From the NCBI RefSeq assembly GCF_000521465.1, contig NZ_BAVR01000043.1, forward strand, positions 1-34,462: 34,462 bases of DNA. The letters are read 5' to 3'. The notes beneath the pieces were generated by a model, which saw only the letters and a list, made by a program, of their open reading frames with translations, was not told the origin of the DNA and ran no database searches. Position 1 is the stretch's first letter. The number at the start of each line of letters is the position of its first letter. This document shows positions 1-9,375 of this stretch, piece by piece. This stretch comes from Acetivibrio straminisolvens JCM 21531. GTDB lineage: Bacteria; Bacillota; Clostridia; Acetivibrionales; Acetivibrionaceae. Made by a program: the position numbers and the translations under genes.

Positions 1-169
1 ATAAATTATATTATATGTTGTTAAATTATTCTAATATATATTTTTATTATATTACATTGTTTAACACAAAAATATATTTATTAGTTGCATTATCTTCAAT
101 TTTCCCTAATTCTCTAATTTTCCCAACACACAAATTCCCACATGATAAATTCACGTGTATACCAATCCC
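1..169. other. AT-rich non-coding edge
   Basis: Very AT-rich sequence downstream of the minus-strand GH8-like gene. I see no convincing gene, hairpin or repeat. A 68-codon plus-strand reading frame here has no family resemblance and runs into the antisense of the neighbouring gene. Confidence 0.5.
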
Positions 170-1305
170 CTATTCAGCCAAAGCCAGAGCCTTCAATGCC
201 ATAAGGTTGTCAAAGGAATAAAATTCTCCGGTCTCACTGTTTCCAAAACCTCCGTAATATTTAGAGTCCTCATCGGTCACCATAAACTCAAGCATTCTGT
301 CAAGAAGCTTTTGTGAAAGCACCTCATCTCCTGAAAGTCCGGCAAAAATAGACCCCAATGCATATACCGCCGTGCTTTCCATATCAGAAACAGGCTTTTT
401 GCTATGCGGATTATACCACGCATACACTTTTCCTTTTTCCATCTCGCTTCCAAGCCAGCTTAGCAGTTCATTATCGTAAATACCCGCTTCCGCCATGCAG
501 AGAGCGGTATAGAGGCTATACACAAGGCATATTCCGCCGCTTTCCCCATATTCCTCGTCGGCAGGTACTTACCCAGATTGTAGTCAAAATACTTGTAGAA
601 TAGAGGTGAAACGTCCTTTTCGCCTCCTGCAATAATATTTAGACTTCTATCGTATACTTTTTTCCATCCCTTATTGTATTTTTGTAACTTTCTCATAACT
701 TTCAAATTAAAATAACACAAAGGACTAGAAGTCTTTGGGATATTGTATTTCCAATCATAAAACTCATAAAGATTGCCGTCTTTTACCTGGGAATTATATA
801 TGCTTTGATGCAAAGAAAGCGCCAAATTCCTATAATCTTCTTCTCCCCATTTCTCATATGCGTCAAGAAGCGCGCCGATAATTCTCAAATCATCTATGGA
901 AGCATTGCAGAAAATATCATTTCCCGTTCTCCATTTTATAAAGAAATCTTCGGTGATAAGATTTTTTCTAAGATACCGATACTCCCTGTCAAACAAAGTT
1001 TTATTGTCGTCTATGACTGCATACTCCATAAGTATGCCTATTGACTCCGACAAAGTATCCGGATCACCATTCTTTGGATGGGTATTCGTTATGACTCCCC
1101 CTTCAGAATCCATCAAGTGACTTTCTATAAATTTTAAAAGCATAAGTTTTCTTTCCTCGTATTTGCTTCTCTGAGGAACTTCATTATAGAATTTACCTGA
1201 TGTGTCAGTGAAAAACACATTTCCAAACCTTTTGCTGTAAATTATACCTCCAAGTATGAATGCAAAAGTAATAATGACAACAATACCGGAATAAAATCTT
1301 TTCAT
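170..1305 (-). CDS. GH8-like (six-hairpin) glycosidase, membrane-anchored, frameshifted
   Basis: Restored length is about 378 residues. The N-terminus (MKRFYSGIVV, then a hydrophobic stretch to about residue 24) is a signal peptide or membrane anchor, so the domain should act outside the cell. The segment DTLSESIGILMEYAV, followed by a Phe-Asp/Tyr-Arg-Tyr-Leu stretch, resembles the GH8/BcsZ region holding the catalytic acid (Glu in SES). IDDLRIIGALLDAY resembles the later Asp-containing helix of the same (alpha/alpha)6 fold. The gene is split: one frame covers 460-1305 and ends in unrelated sequence, and a second frame covers 170 to about 560, starting ..DEEYGESGG. A single missing base near 560, in a GG pair, joins them. 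The start has a strong ribosome site (AGGGGGAG). Substrate is unknown; beta-glucan or an exopolysaccharide is typical of the family. The family call is by motif resemblance only. Confidence 0.6.
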
Positions 1306-1383
1306 TGCCTCTCCCCCTGTAATGAATTTATGTATCCGTATGCTTCAATATTCATTTCTTTAAACACAGGGTCTATGATTTCG

Positions 1384-1420
1384 CCATAAAAAGGAGGTGG
1401 GGAAGCCCAAAGGCCTCCCC
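1384..1420 (-). terminator. Intrinsic terminator of the SLH protein gene
   Basis: On the minus strand GGGGAGGCC pairs with GGCTTCCCC (one G-U pair, 4-base loop, 1399-1420). A short T-tract (CCTTTTTAT) follows about ten bases further on. It lies just past the stop of the upstream SLH gene. Confidence 0.65.
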
Positions 1421-1440
1421 TAAATTGTATTCCAAAAATG

Positions 1441-3630
1441 TTAAATTTGAAGGTAGTTATAAATTATTATCAAAGCATCTGCTTTTTTAAGCTCATCTTT
1501 CGGTCTGAAGTATTCTCCATAGCCGTTCACAATCTTAAGACCCTTTGCTATAACTACATACCCGATTAACTCCGGATTAATTTCATCCTTATCTTTGAAG
1601 GTACAATTGAAAATATCACTAATGTCTGCCACTTTATCATAACCTAATGCCCTTATAACAAACTTCACACTATCTTCTCTTGTCAAATAAGCTTCCGGAT
1701 TCTTTTCGCCCTCTTTTACAATTCCTTGTCTTATAAGGTTTTTATAAAGTTCCTCTGTTTCCTCGCCGCTGCTTAGCGAAGTCTTTCCGTAGAACTGATA
1801 TCCGTTTAAAGTTTGGGAAATAAGAAGCAGGAAGTCTTTTTGCTTTATTTTTTCATTGGGCTTTAACTCAGGACCTTCCAACCCAATTCCCATTTCAGCC
1901 AATATTTCAATTTGCTTTTTGGCATAGTGGTCTGAAATATCGGTGTACTCCAGAGCTTTATTTTCCTTGTACGGCTTTCCGCTACCGTCTAAAATAATTC
2001 CGGTATCCGCATCCAATATTGCCGGTTTTTTTGTATTAACAGCATATACAAGCTTTGCCTCCGTTTTCTTATCCGTAGCTGTAACTGCATCCGCAGCTAC
2101 TTTCTCCATATATACGACATTATTTCCATCCGTAATATATTGAAGTTCAAGGCCTATTTCTTCAAAGAAAATTTCATAGATCTTTTCAATTTCAAGAGCT
2201 TTCTCTACAGAAGGAAACCCAATATCGTACCATTCCAATTTGTAGTTTTGAATTTTACCGGTTACGGCGTCAAATCCCACACTGATACCGTTGCCCGGGA
2301 ACGGAACTCCCTTGACCTTTCTCGTGTAGTTGAATACATGATACGCAGGCTGTTGATTTTCAGAATATAATATTATTGCTCTATCAGTTATTTCATCATA
2401 TTCAGTTTCTTTGAATTTTTCCGGCTGAATCTCCTTTAAAAACTCTTCTACAATTTTCTTTGCAGCTTCCCTGTCAAGTTTCACAGTATTTTCCTTACTG
2501 GCCTTATTGATGTTAAATCCTAATATCTCACCGGTTTTTGCATTGATAGAAACATTTATGCTGCAGTAGTCTTCACTGCTTTTGTCTGTGTCTTTCACAA
2601 AATAAAGATTCCAATTGTAATTGGTTCTGGTCGGCCATTCTTTGTAAAGATTCGCCCAATCAACCACAAATGTATCGTCAAGCTCCAATACTTTTAATTC
2701 TCTAGCTATCTTTTCCGCCTCTTCTTGAGTAAGTAATCCTGCAGCTTCCTCTACAGCTTTTATTTCTTCCGGTGTCAAAACCACGTCTGCCGAACCTATA
2801 CCGGCATCAAAAAGCGCCCTGCTTTTTTTCACCGCCTCATTGAAAGCTATCCCATACTCATCTGTACCGTACTCAAACCCTCGCGTAGTTCTTTCTCCTG
2901 TAAAGGCATCAATATAGTATTCCGAACCGTATATAGGAGTATATGCAGCATATATTGTGACGCCGTCGTTTTCAGTTACAGCATTGTATGTAAGTCTCAA
3001 GCCAAGGTTTTTGATATACGCTTCCTGTGCTTCTTTAAGGCTTAAAATTTTTTCAGCAGACGGAAAAATTATATCCTTGTTCCATGTTTTGTTGTAGCTT
3101 ACCAGCTCCCCGGTCTGTTTGTCAATTTCCACCCAAATATCATTGGACGGAACAAGAATTCCGTTGTGTGTTCTTACATATCCGAAATAATATGTTCTGT
3201 CATAAATTGATGTGTACTGAGCAATCGGCATAAGCTTCAGACTATCCAATATTTCCGGATTGAGTTTTTCAATAATTTCTTCGGCTTTGGCTTTTGCCTC
3301 GTCCCTGCTTATTTTCGGAAGCTTTAAATTGTTTTGCTCCATACCCTTGTAAAAATGATAGTTCAATATATCCCCAGTACTGTCCACAGTAACGAAAACA
3401 TTTGAACCTTCATCCCCTTTTGCTTGCCAATTCAGCATCCACACCGTAATATCTCCCCTGGAACTTGCCGAATAGGAAAATTCACTGTTTTCTTCAGGAA
3501 TCACAAACAACTGTTTTACTCTTTTAATTGCATCTTCAAGTCCGGTATCTTCCTTGGCAAGGGCAACCCCGGACAAAGCCGTAGACACAATCATAACCAG
3601 TGCTATAGCCAGCACCAATTTGCTTTTCAT
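1441..3630 (-). CDS. YcdB/YcdC-type (PepSY-like) surface protein with SLH repeats
   Basis: 729 residues. Residues 1-25 are a clear signal peptide ending ALA. Residues of about 30-545 are duplicated YcdB/YcdC (DUF4901) modules. They show alternating segments such as SRDEAKAKAEEIIEKLNP and DREAAKKIVEEFLKEIQP, each followed by a beta-rich stretch ending in a DAxTGxI-type turn (DAFTGE, NAKTGEI, DAVTGKI, DADTGII), as in PepSY folds. From about 560 to the end there are S-layer-homology repeats (YTDISDHYAKKQIEILAEMG; EAYLTREDSVKFVIRALGY; FRPKDELKKADALIIIYNYL). These would tether the protein to secondary cell-wall polysaccharide. PepSY-type modules often inhibit or chaperone proteases, but the function here is not known. 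The gene is intact, has an AAGGAG-type ribosome site and ends in its own terminator. Confidence 0.85.
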   Translation of the reverse strand: MKSKLVLAIALVMIVSTALSGVALAKEDTGLEDAIKRVKQLFVIPEENSEFSYSASSRGDITVWMLNWQAKGDEGSNVFVTVDSTGDILNYHFYKGMEQNNLKLPKISRDEAKAKAEEIIEKLNPEILDSLKLMPIAQYTSIYDRTYYFGYVRTHNGILVPSNDIWVEIDKQTGELVSYNKTWNKDIIFPSAEKILSLKEAQEAYIKNLGLRLTYNAVTENDGVTIYAAYTPIYGSEYYIDAFTGERTTRGFEYGTDEYGIAFNEAVKKSRALFDAGIGSADVVLTPEEIKAVEEAAGLLTQEEAEKIARELKVLELDDTFVVDWANLYKEWPTRTNYNWNLYFVKDTDKSSEDYCSINVSINAKTGEILGFNINKASKENTVKLDREAAKKIVEEFLKEIQPEKFKETEYDEITDRAIILYSENQQPAYHVFNYTRKVKGVPFPGNGISVGFDAVTGKIQNYKLEWYDIGFPSVEKALEIEKIYEIFFEEIGLELQYITDGNNVVYMEKVAADAVTATDKKTEAKLVYAVNTKKPAILDADTGIILDGSGKPYKENKALEYTDISDHYAKKQIEILAEMGIGLEGPELKPNEKIKQKDFLLLISQTLNGYQFYGKTSLSSGEETEELYKNLIRQGIVKEGEKNPEAYLTREDSVKFVIRALGYDKVADISDIFNCTFKDKDEINPELIGYVVIAKGLKIVNGYGEYFRPKDELKKADALIIIYNYLQI

Positions 3631-3729
3631 ATTTCTTCACTCCTTGTTTTTATATAATAATTCATACTTATTAGACAGATCATCATTCCCAAAAGTTCCT
3701 TCAGTTTTAAAAAAAATCAATTTTTTCAT

Positions 3730-4556
3730 TTACTTTTCTTTAACCAATTCAAATACCATAATCTCAGGCCGGGCAAAAAACCTTAAGGGAATACCTGAAG
3801 TGCCCACCCCGTTGCTGACATAAACCCGGGTATACCCCGTATCTACATACCTGTCCTGTATTTCTGTCCGTAAATCGAAGGAATGTAGGGAGCCCACAGA
3901 CCAAAAAGCGTAATCTGTCCCCCATGGGTATGTCCGCTTAGTACAATATCTATTTTATAATTGCGAATATTTTCTGCATAATCGGGGTCGTGGGACAGCA
4001 AAATTACAAAGTCATCTTCGCTGACATCTTCAAGATACGACTCTATCGGATATAAATAGCGGTTAAAGTAGCCAACTCCGCACACCTTTATCCTGCCGCT
4101 GCCATAGGTAATCCATTGGGCTGCATTGTCAAGAAGAACTATTCCTGTTTCCTTCATGCTTTGCCTTACAAGATCTCCATTGTGATAATAATCATGGTTC
4201 CCCAATACCCCAAACTTTCCGAGAGAAGCATTTAGACCTCTTAACTCTTCAAAACAGGGTTTTATATACTGTTTCCCTTTCTCTATATAGTCTCCCCCGA
4301 CAAAAATAATGTCCGGATTAAGATTATTGACTTTTTCAACCAGGTTTTTGACCCTTTCTCTGGAGAAATCCGGGCCATGGTGAATATCGGAGACATATAC
4401 TATTTTTTTACCGTCAAAAGAATCCGGGATATCCTTATCCTTTATTTCTATGTATGTTATCTCTAACCAATAAGGCTCTACAAGCATATATACCAATATT
4501 AAAATACAGGCTGCCAATATTGACAATAAAATCTTTACTTTTCTCTTCATTTTCAT
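3730..4556 (-). CDS. YkuE/YaeI-like metallophosphoesterase, frameshifted near the 3' end
   Basis: Restored length is about 275 residues. One hydrophobic helix near residues 8-26 anchors a calcineurin-like domain. Its metal-ligand motifs are all present: VSDIHHG, GGDYIEKG, LGNHDYYHNG, LLSHDPD and LSGHTHGGQ. Relatives such as Bacillus YkuE and E. coli YaeI are membrane-associated phosphoesterases, YaeI acting on UDP-diacylglucosamine. The long frame stops at 3843 with ..GQKYRTGM. The next frame continues with the family's usual ending: DTGYTRVYVSNGVGTSG, then PLRFFARPEI, to a stop at 3730. One missing base near 3845-3850 joins them. The start has an AGGGGAA ribosome site. The family call is confident; the substrate is not. 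Confidence 0.85.
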
Positions 4557-4725
4557 ATATTCCCCTGCTTATCGCAAAATGCTTTTGACTTGTCTCCATA
4601 AATTATACTATAAAAAATCTACTTGAAAAAATCCACTTATTTAAAAGCCCCTGTCTTAATTTTTATATAATTTCTGAAGCTACTAATTCATATAATTCTA
4701 TGAGTAAAAAATAAGGAGAAATACC

Positions 4726-5826
4726 ATGTACGCATTTGTGACAATAAAAAGACCTGTACTTATAGGTATCGTTTTTGTGATTATAATTTGTGCTCTTAGT
4801 ATTACTCTATACAATACTTCTCCGGCTTTGCCAAGCATTGCCGTTAATGAAGAGCATATAATAATGCTTGATGAAATTTTCAGAACCAGAAATAAGGCCT
4901 TCCTGGATAAGGATCTGGAGCTTATTGAAACGCTCTATAATAAAAAGACAAAGTTTGGAACATGGGCATATGAGCACCAGGAAAAAAAGATGGAATACCT
5001 TCATAACTGGGCAGATAAGCAGGGCATAAAATTTACCGACATAAAATCCAAAGTTAAAATCCGTCAAGTAAAGGAACGGGGCAGCGGCTATTTGATTAAT
5101 TTCATAGCCTCCACAGAATATTATTACACTTACGAAAACCAACCCGAAATCACCAATTCCTTCAGGATCGGAACCTACCATTCCATGAACCTGGATAACA
5201 TTAACGGCCAGTGGCTTATTTCAAAAGAATGGTATACAGACCCCTTTGCCGATTCCCTGAACACCGACAATATAAAAGTAGATGAATTTAAACAATACCT
5301 ACTTAGCTCATCTCCCAGAGACTTCTCCAAACTTAACAAAAGGCGCGTGAGCGCAGTGGAATATGCCGACCGCTATTGTGGTGCCGCCTCTGCCGAAGAA
5401 TATGGCTATACCTATAATAAAAAGTACAGAGACTACAATCCCTTAGGAGGAGACTGTGCAAACTTTGCTTCCCAAATTCTCTACGAAGGAGGTAAATTCA
5501 GGCAGTCCGGCGGATGGAGGTATGAAAAAGACGGAAGCAAAGCATGGGTTAATGCCCATGCCTTCAACAGTTACATGCTTTACAGCGGCAGAGGTTCATT
5601 AATTGCAAAGGGTACTTACAACCAAGTTTTTAAAGCTTCCTTTAAGCTACTGCCGGGGGACTATGTAGCCTACGAAAAGAAGGGAAAAGTAGTCCATATA
5701 TCCGTTGTGACAGGTGCCGACTCAAAGGGTTATTCCCTGGTTAACTGCCACAATACCGACAGATATAGAGTACCCTGGGACTTAGGTGGAGTGACAAAGG
5801 TATTAAATTTTGGCTGGTCCGCGTAA
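4726..5826 (+). CDS. Membrane-anchored amidase-domain protein (Amidase_6 type)
   Basis: 366 residues, intact. Residues of about 10-30 are hydrophobic and uncleaved-looking, so the protein is probably anchored outside the membrane. The middle (about 40-190) is an NTF2-like or alpha/beta region without a clear family. From about 205 it matches the putative amidase domain: AVEYADRYCGAASAEEYG, then a catalytic-type GGDCANFASQILYEGG, a GDYVAYEKKGKVVHISVV segment supplying the likely His, and NCHNTDRYRVPWDLGG. The Cys/His arrangement suggests a papain-like (NlpC/P60-related) cell-wall or peptide amidase. The ribosome site is AAGGAGA with good spacing. It is convergent with the helicase gene, with only 24 bases between the stops. 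Confidence 0.8.
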   Translation: MYAFVTIKRPVLIGIVFVIIICALSITLYNTSPALPSIAVNEEHIIMLDEIFRTRNKAFLDKDLELIETLYNKKTKFGTWAYEHQEKKMEYLHNWADKQGIKFTDIKSKVKIRQVKERGSGYLINFIASTEYYYTYENQPEITNSFRIGTYHSMNLDNINGQWLISKEWYTDPFADSLNTDNIKVDEFKQYLLSSSPRDFSKLNKRRVSAVEYADRYCGAASAEEYGYTYNKKYRDYNPLGGDCANFASQILYEGGKFRQSGGWRYEKDGSKAWVNAHAFNSYMLYSGRGSLIAKGTYNQVFKASFKLLPGDYVAYEKKGKVVHISVVTGADSKGYSLVNCHNTDRYRVPWDLGGVTKVLNFGWSA

Positions 5827-5850
5827 ACTATTAAAAAGCCGAATCAATAA

Positions 5851-8815
5851 TTACATCCATATATTGCTCAGCTGTTTTTTGGACCCGAGGAAATTTACTC
5901 TGCCATAATTTTCCACCACTTTCTTACCCTCTTCACCTTTCAAATATACAATATCCCCGGGGCTTACATACCTGTTCCAGTATTTTTTGAACACCAATGC
6001 TTTGTCCTTGTGATTAAACAGGGACGGAAGCGGATGATAGCATACCAACTGAGGATTTGACTTATTAAGTCCCCATCCGATCATGCAATTCAACCTCTCA
6101 AAATTATCCTCCGGCATTTTTTCCTCGTACCTTTGCACCGCATATCTCTGGTCCTCTATCGGTGCCAATATCTCTGCCAAGGATGCTGCAAATGTCTGCG
6201 AGTCCTCCTTCGATGCCTCAAGATAGACTCTAAGGCTTCCATCCGCCCTTTCCGTAACCGTTATTTTTCTTTCATACAAATCACGGCTTATGAACCGCAT
6301 TCCTTCAAGGCATAAAACAGGCATTTCGATATATCTGTTATAGATTCAATGGCAGGACGCCCCATAAAAAGGTCATTTCCGTATTTCCAAAAACCTCTTA
6401 TATCCGTAACGGACTTAACTCCCATAAGCACCCCTGCTGCAATAACGGGAAGAGTACCAAAAGGCCCAAAGGTCATGCCTGCTGCCGCCATCAAAATTGC
6501 CCCGATGCTTCCTATGCCGCATACCACTCCCAATTTAAGCTTTCTTCCAACGTGCCGAACTCTTTTTTCATAAGGCCCGCAGTCTTCATTTTACATGGCT
6601 TTGACAGCTTGAGCTCACAGCAGCCCACCTCAATATTCGAAAAGGGTTCTCCTATTTTCCACGCCTTATAGACATCTTCTCGTTGTCTCAATTTCTTTAA
6701 CATTCTTGCGTTGATGCTCTGTATTCCTTCCTGCATTATCTTTGTTTCGTTAAAGGACAGTGCCGCGTCCACATGGTCAATTCCCTGCTGGATTCTTCCA
6801 TCCTCACATATACCGTAAAACTGCTTGTGTTTTTCAAAAGCCTCTCAAGGTCGTTATAGCCCCTCTCCAATCCCGGAGCAATACATACTATATCCCAGTT
6901 GTTTGCGAGTTTCTGAGGCTCCTTCTCGTTCTTTCGGATGCTTCTTCCCCTCAGCTGGTTGACCGAAGCAAAGGTTGTGGCAGTGGACAAGTCGATTAAT
7001 GTATTTAGGGCAATGCTGTCCCATCCCTCGCTGAATAGTCCTCTTGTACCTATCAAACACTTTGTGACACCTTCTTCAAGGAGATATGTGGTAAACAGCA
7101 CCGCTGTTTTCGAATTCCAATCCTTACCCGAGCCGGAAATAGCACAGAACAATCCTTCAACTCCCGGCTGTACTTCAAGCTTTATATCCAAGGAATTATC
7201 TTTTGCCCACTTGGTTCCAATCTCAACATACTGATTTGAAATGTCGTCATCACACAGTAAATTCTTCGCTGTCACCATTATAGGATTGAGTTTGTCAATT
7301 TCAGGATCAGCCACAAGCTCCTTCAATACGCTTACGGCTCCCCCGCTCTCTTCATCCAGCACATTTTCAACCTTCTTTAACGACAGGGCGTTGGAAATCT
7401 CAAAGTCTGTAATGACAGCCACCCTGAGTTTGTCCCCCATGCTGAGCATTTCCTCTTTTATAATATCCTTAACAGCCAAAAGCTTGCTTTTGCTGTAGGC
7501 TAGAACGCGGTCAACAGGAGAATTGTGATTTCGTATTCCCCTTTCCGTAAGAATAAAGCCCAGACTCCTTAACGCCAGCTTTATATCTTCATACAACACT
7601 TTATCTTCATCGCTGTCACTGACTTTAAGCTTGTGCAGCGCAAAATCCTCAATTAAATAGCACCAATCCCCCACCGTCATTTCATTATACATGTCCTCGG
7701 TTATCGTAATATCCCAGGGAAGCTTGCAGTCGTTTTTTATAAGATACTTAACACCCGCCGCAGCAAAACCCGGTCTTGAATTGATAAACTTCGTCCAATC
7801 CTGTTTTCCGCCGGATACGAGTTTTCTTTCAACAATCCTTTCTTCTATCCAGTTGTAAAAATCGCATCCTTTTTTATCAAAATTCTCAATCAACTTTTTA
7901 TATCGTTCATGGGTGTCTTCAATGAATTTAAGCTCCTCTTGGGTCGGCAAACAAAAATAAACCAAATCCTGATAGGGTGAGAGCATTCCGTCCTTTACAA
8001 CAGCAGGAGTAGGAAGCTGAAAATCTATCTCTCCTAAAAGAGCGGTATAACATTCATAACTTTCCCCTTCATCACTTGAAGGTGGAGTTGCGGTAAGCCC
8101 GATAATGTTCGTTGCCTCAATCTCCTTTATTATCTCTCTCATCACAACGGCCCAATAATTTTTCAGGTGGTGGCATTCATCAAACACAACGGTCTTTACA
8201 CCCATTTCCTTAAGCTTTCTTATGAGCTCTCGTGTTGGGATGAAGGATCTTGAGAAAATCCCCGTCGGACTTTTCAAAGACGCTGTTTCTAAGCTTCTTT
8301 GTGTATTTGGAAATCTCTTTATTGTATTCGGCAAGATTCTTTTCCTTCATCTTTTGTATTCTGTCCAAAGCCTCTTCTTTGGCTATCCCCAAAGACTCGC
8401 TAATGGATTCGGCCCACATATTTTCGGACACGCTTCTATATGAATCGGTATCATTGTCCGGTATACTGAGCACCTGATATGTAAATACATTAATAGGTTT
8501 TAAGGAATTGGGATTTGACCCTATTATATCATCTTTATTAATATTCGAACCTTCCGGTATGAAAAGGTCAAATTTGTCAACCCACTGTCCCTGAATGGCA
8601 GTATTTGGGCATATAATTACTGCCGGAGACTGAAGCCTTATGACGCATTCCAATCCAACAATGGTCTTGCCCGCCCCCGGAGGTGCTACCACATGAAAAT
8701 GCAAAGGACCGTTTTTACTCTTAAGCTGCTCATTTTTAAAGCTCTGGAGAATCATTTCCTGGTGTTTTCTGAACGGATATTTAAACTTTAATGCGTCAAA
8801 TTGCACATTGCTCAT
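5851..8815 (-). CDS. SF2 DEAD/DEAH-type helicase with hydrophobic C-terminal segment, four frame breaks
   Basis: Restored length is about 988 residues. Pieces are 8210-8815, 6736-8334, 6512-6772, 6288-6533 and 5851-6324. Breaks lie near 8230-8238 (one extra or two missing bases), 6805, 6547 and 6294 (one missing base each; the last in a T-run). Helicase motifs in order: PFRKHQEMIL (Q-like), Walker A APPGAGKT, motif II FDECHHLKN, motif III LTATPP, motif V GLFSEGWDS, motif VI NQLRGRSIRKN. A helical linker follows. Then comes a Gly/Ala-rich hydrophobic stretch (GSIGAILMAAAGMTFG and on, at about 6420-6530) that could be a membrane hairpin. Last is a soluble domain of about 155 residues ending GRVNFLGSKKQLSNIWM. 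I do not recognise the C-terminal domains. No nuclease, methylase or other defence gene is adjacent. The role is unknown; helicase activity is inferred from the motifs. Confidence 0.8.
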
Positions 8816-8921
8816 TTTCCCTCACCCACCCCGTAACGTAAATAAAATGTAAAATAATTATATGATATTAATACATTTCTTTCAAGTTTTTGTGGGATTC
8901 TTTAATGTTTTGCGCAGGATG

Positions 8922-8967
8922 GAAAAAAACAAAAATAAATAAGAGGACTAAATACTTAATCCCCTCA
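8922..8967 (-). terminator. Terminator after rpmE
   Basis: On the minus strand GAGGGGATTAAG folds back on TTTAGTCCTC (bulged stem at 8943-8966), followed by TTATTTATTTTTG and a seven-T run. It lies 70 bases past the rpmE stop and ends the rho-rpmE unit. Confidence 0.6.
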
Positions 8968-9035
8968 TTTTATGATATTGGTATAGTTTTTTGTTCGTTC
9001 AGTGAACTCGTTTCATTAAAATAATAAAGCAACAA

Positions 9036-9239
9036 TTAATCAGTAATACCGAATCTTTTCTTAAACTTATCAACACGTCCGCCAGTATCTACAAGCTTCT
9101 GCTTTCCTGTGAAGAAAGGATGGCAGCTCGAACAAATTTCGACGTTGATTTTCTCCTTTGTAGATCCTGTCTCATAAGTTGCTCCACAAGCACACTTTAT
9201 AACTGTCTGCTGATAATTTGGATGAATACCTTCTTTCAA
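9036..9239 (-). CDS. rpmE: 50S ribosomal protein L31 (zinc-binding form)
   Basis: 67 residues from a TTG start at 9239, reading [11 protein letters not shown] like other L31 proteins. An in-frame GTG nine bases upstream would give 70 residues, but the ribosome site AGAAGGTG lies better before the TTG. The Cys pairs KCACG and CSSCHP mark the zinc-containing (C+) form. [20 protein letters not shown] is the family signature. The protein sits at the central protuberance of the large subunit and bridges to the small one. It lies directly downstream of rho, a common Firmicutes order. Confidence 0.95.
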   Translation of the reverse strand: MKEGIHPNYQQTVIKCACGATYETGSTKEKINVEICSSCHPFFTGKQKLVDTGGRVDKFKKRFGITD

Positions 9240-9269
9240 CCTTTTCACCTTCTTTCATAAGCCTTTTGG

Positions 9270-9294
9270 GAAAATGCATTTCCGACGCATTTTC
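9270..9294 (-). promoter_or_regulatory. Hairpin in the rpmE leader
   Basis: Perfect 8-bp stem GAAAATGC/GCATTTTC with a 9-base loop, in the 136-base gap between rho and rpmE, about 30 bases before the rpmE start. There is no T-tract after it, so it is not a terminator. Autoregulatory L31 leaders are known in Firmicutes. That this is one is inference from position only. Confidence 0.35.
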
Positions 9295-9375
9295 ATAACT
9301 TATTTTAATTCTAAGCCGAAATAATTTTCAAAACGCAAACACTATTGTAACACAAATACCGACGATACGCAAGAA

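Noticed and set aside
5851-8815. The helicase region as several separate small genes
   Set aside because: The pieces abut or overlap in order, each ends in unrelated sequence, and repaired joins give one continuous helicase.
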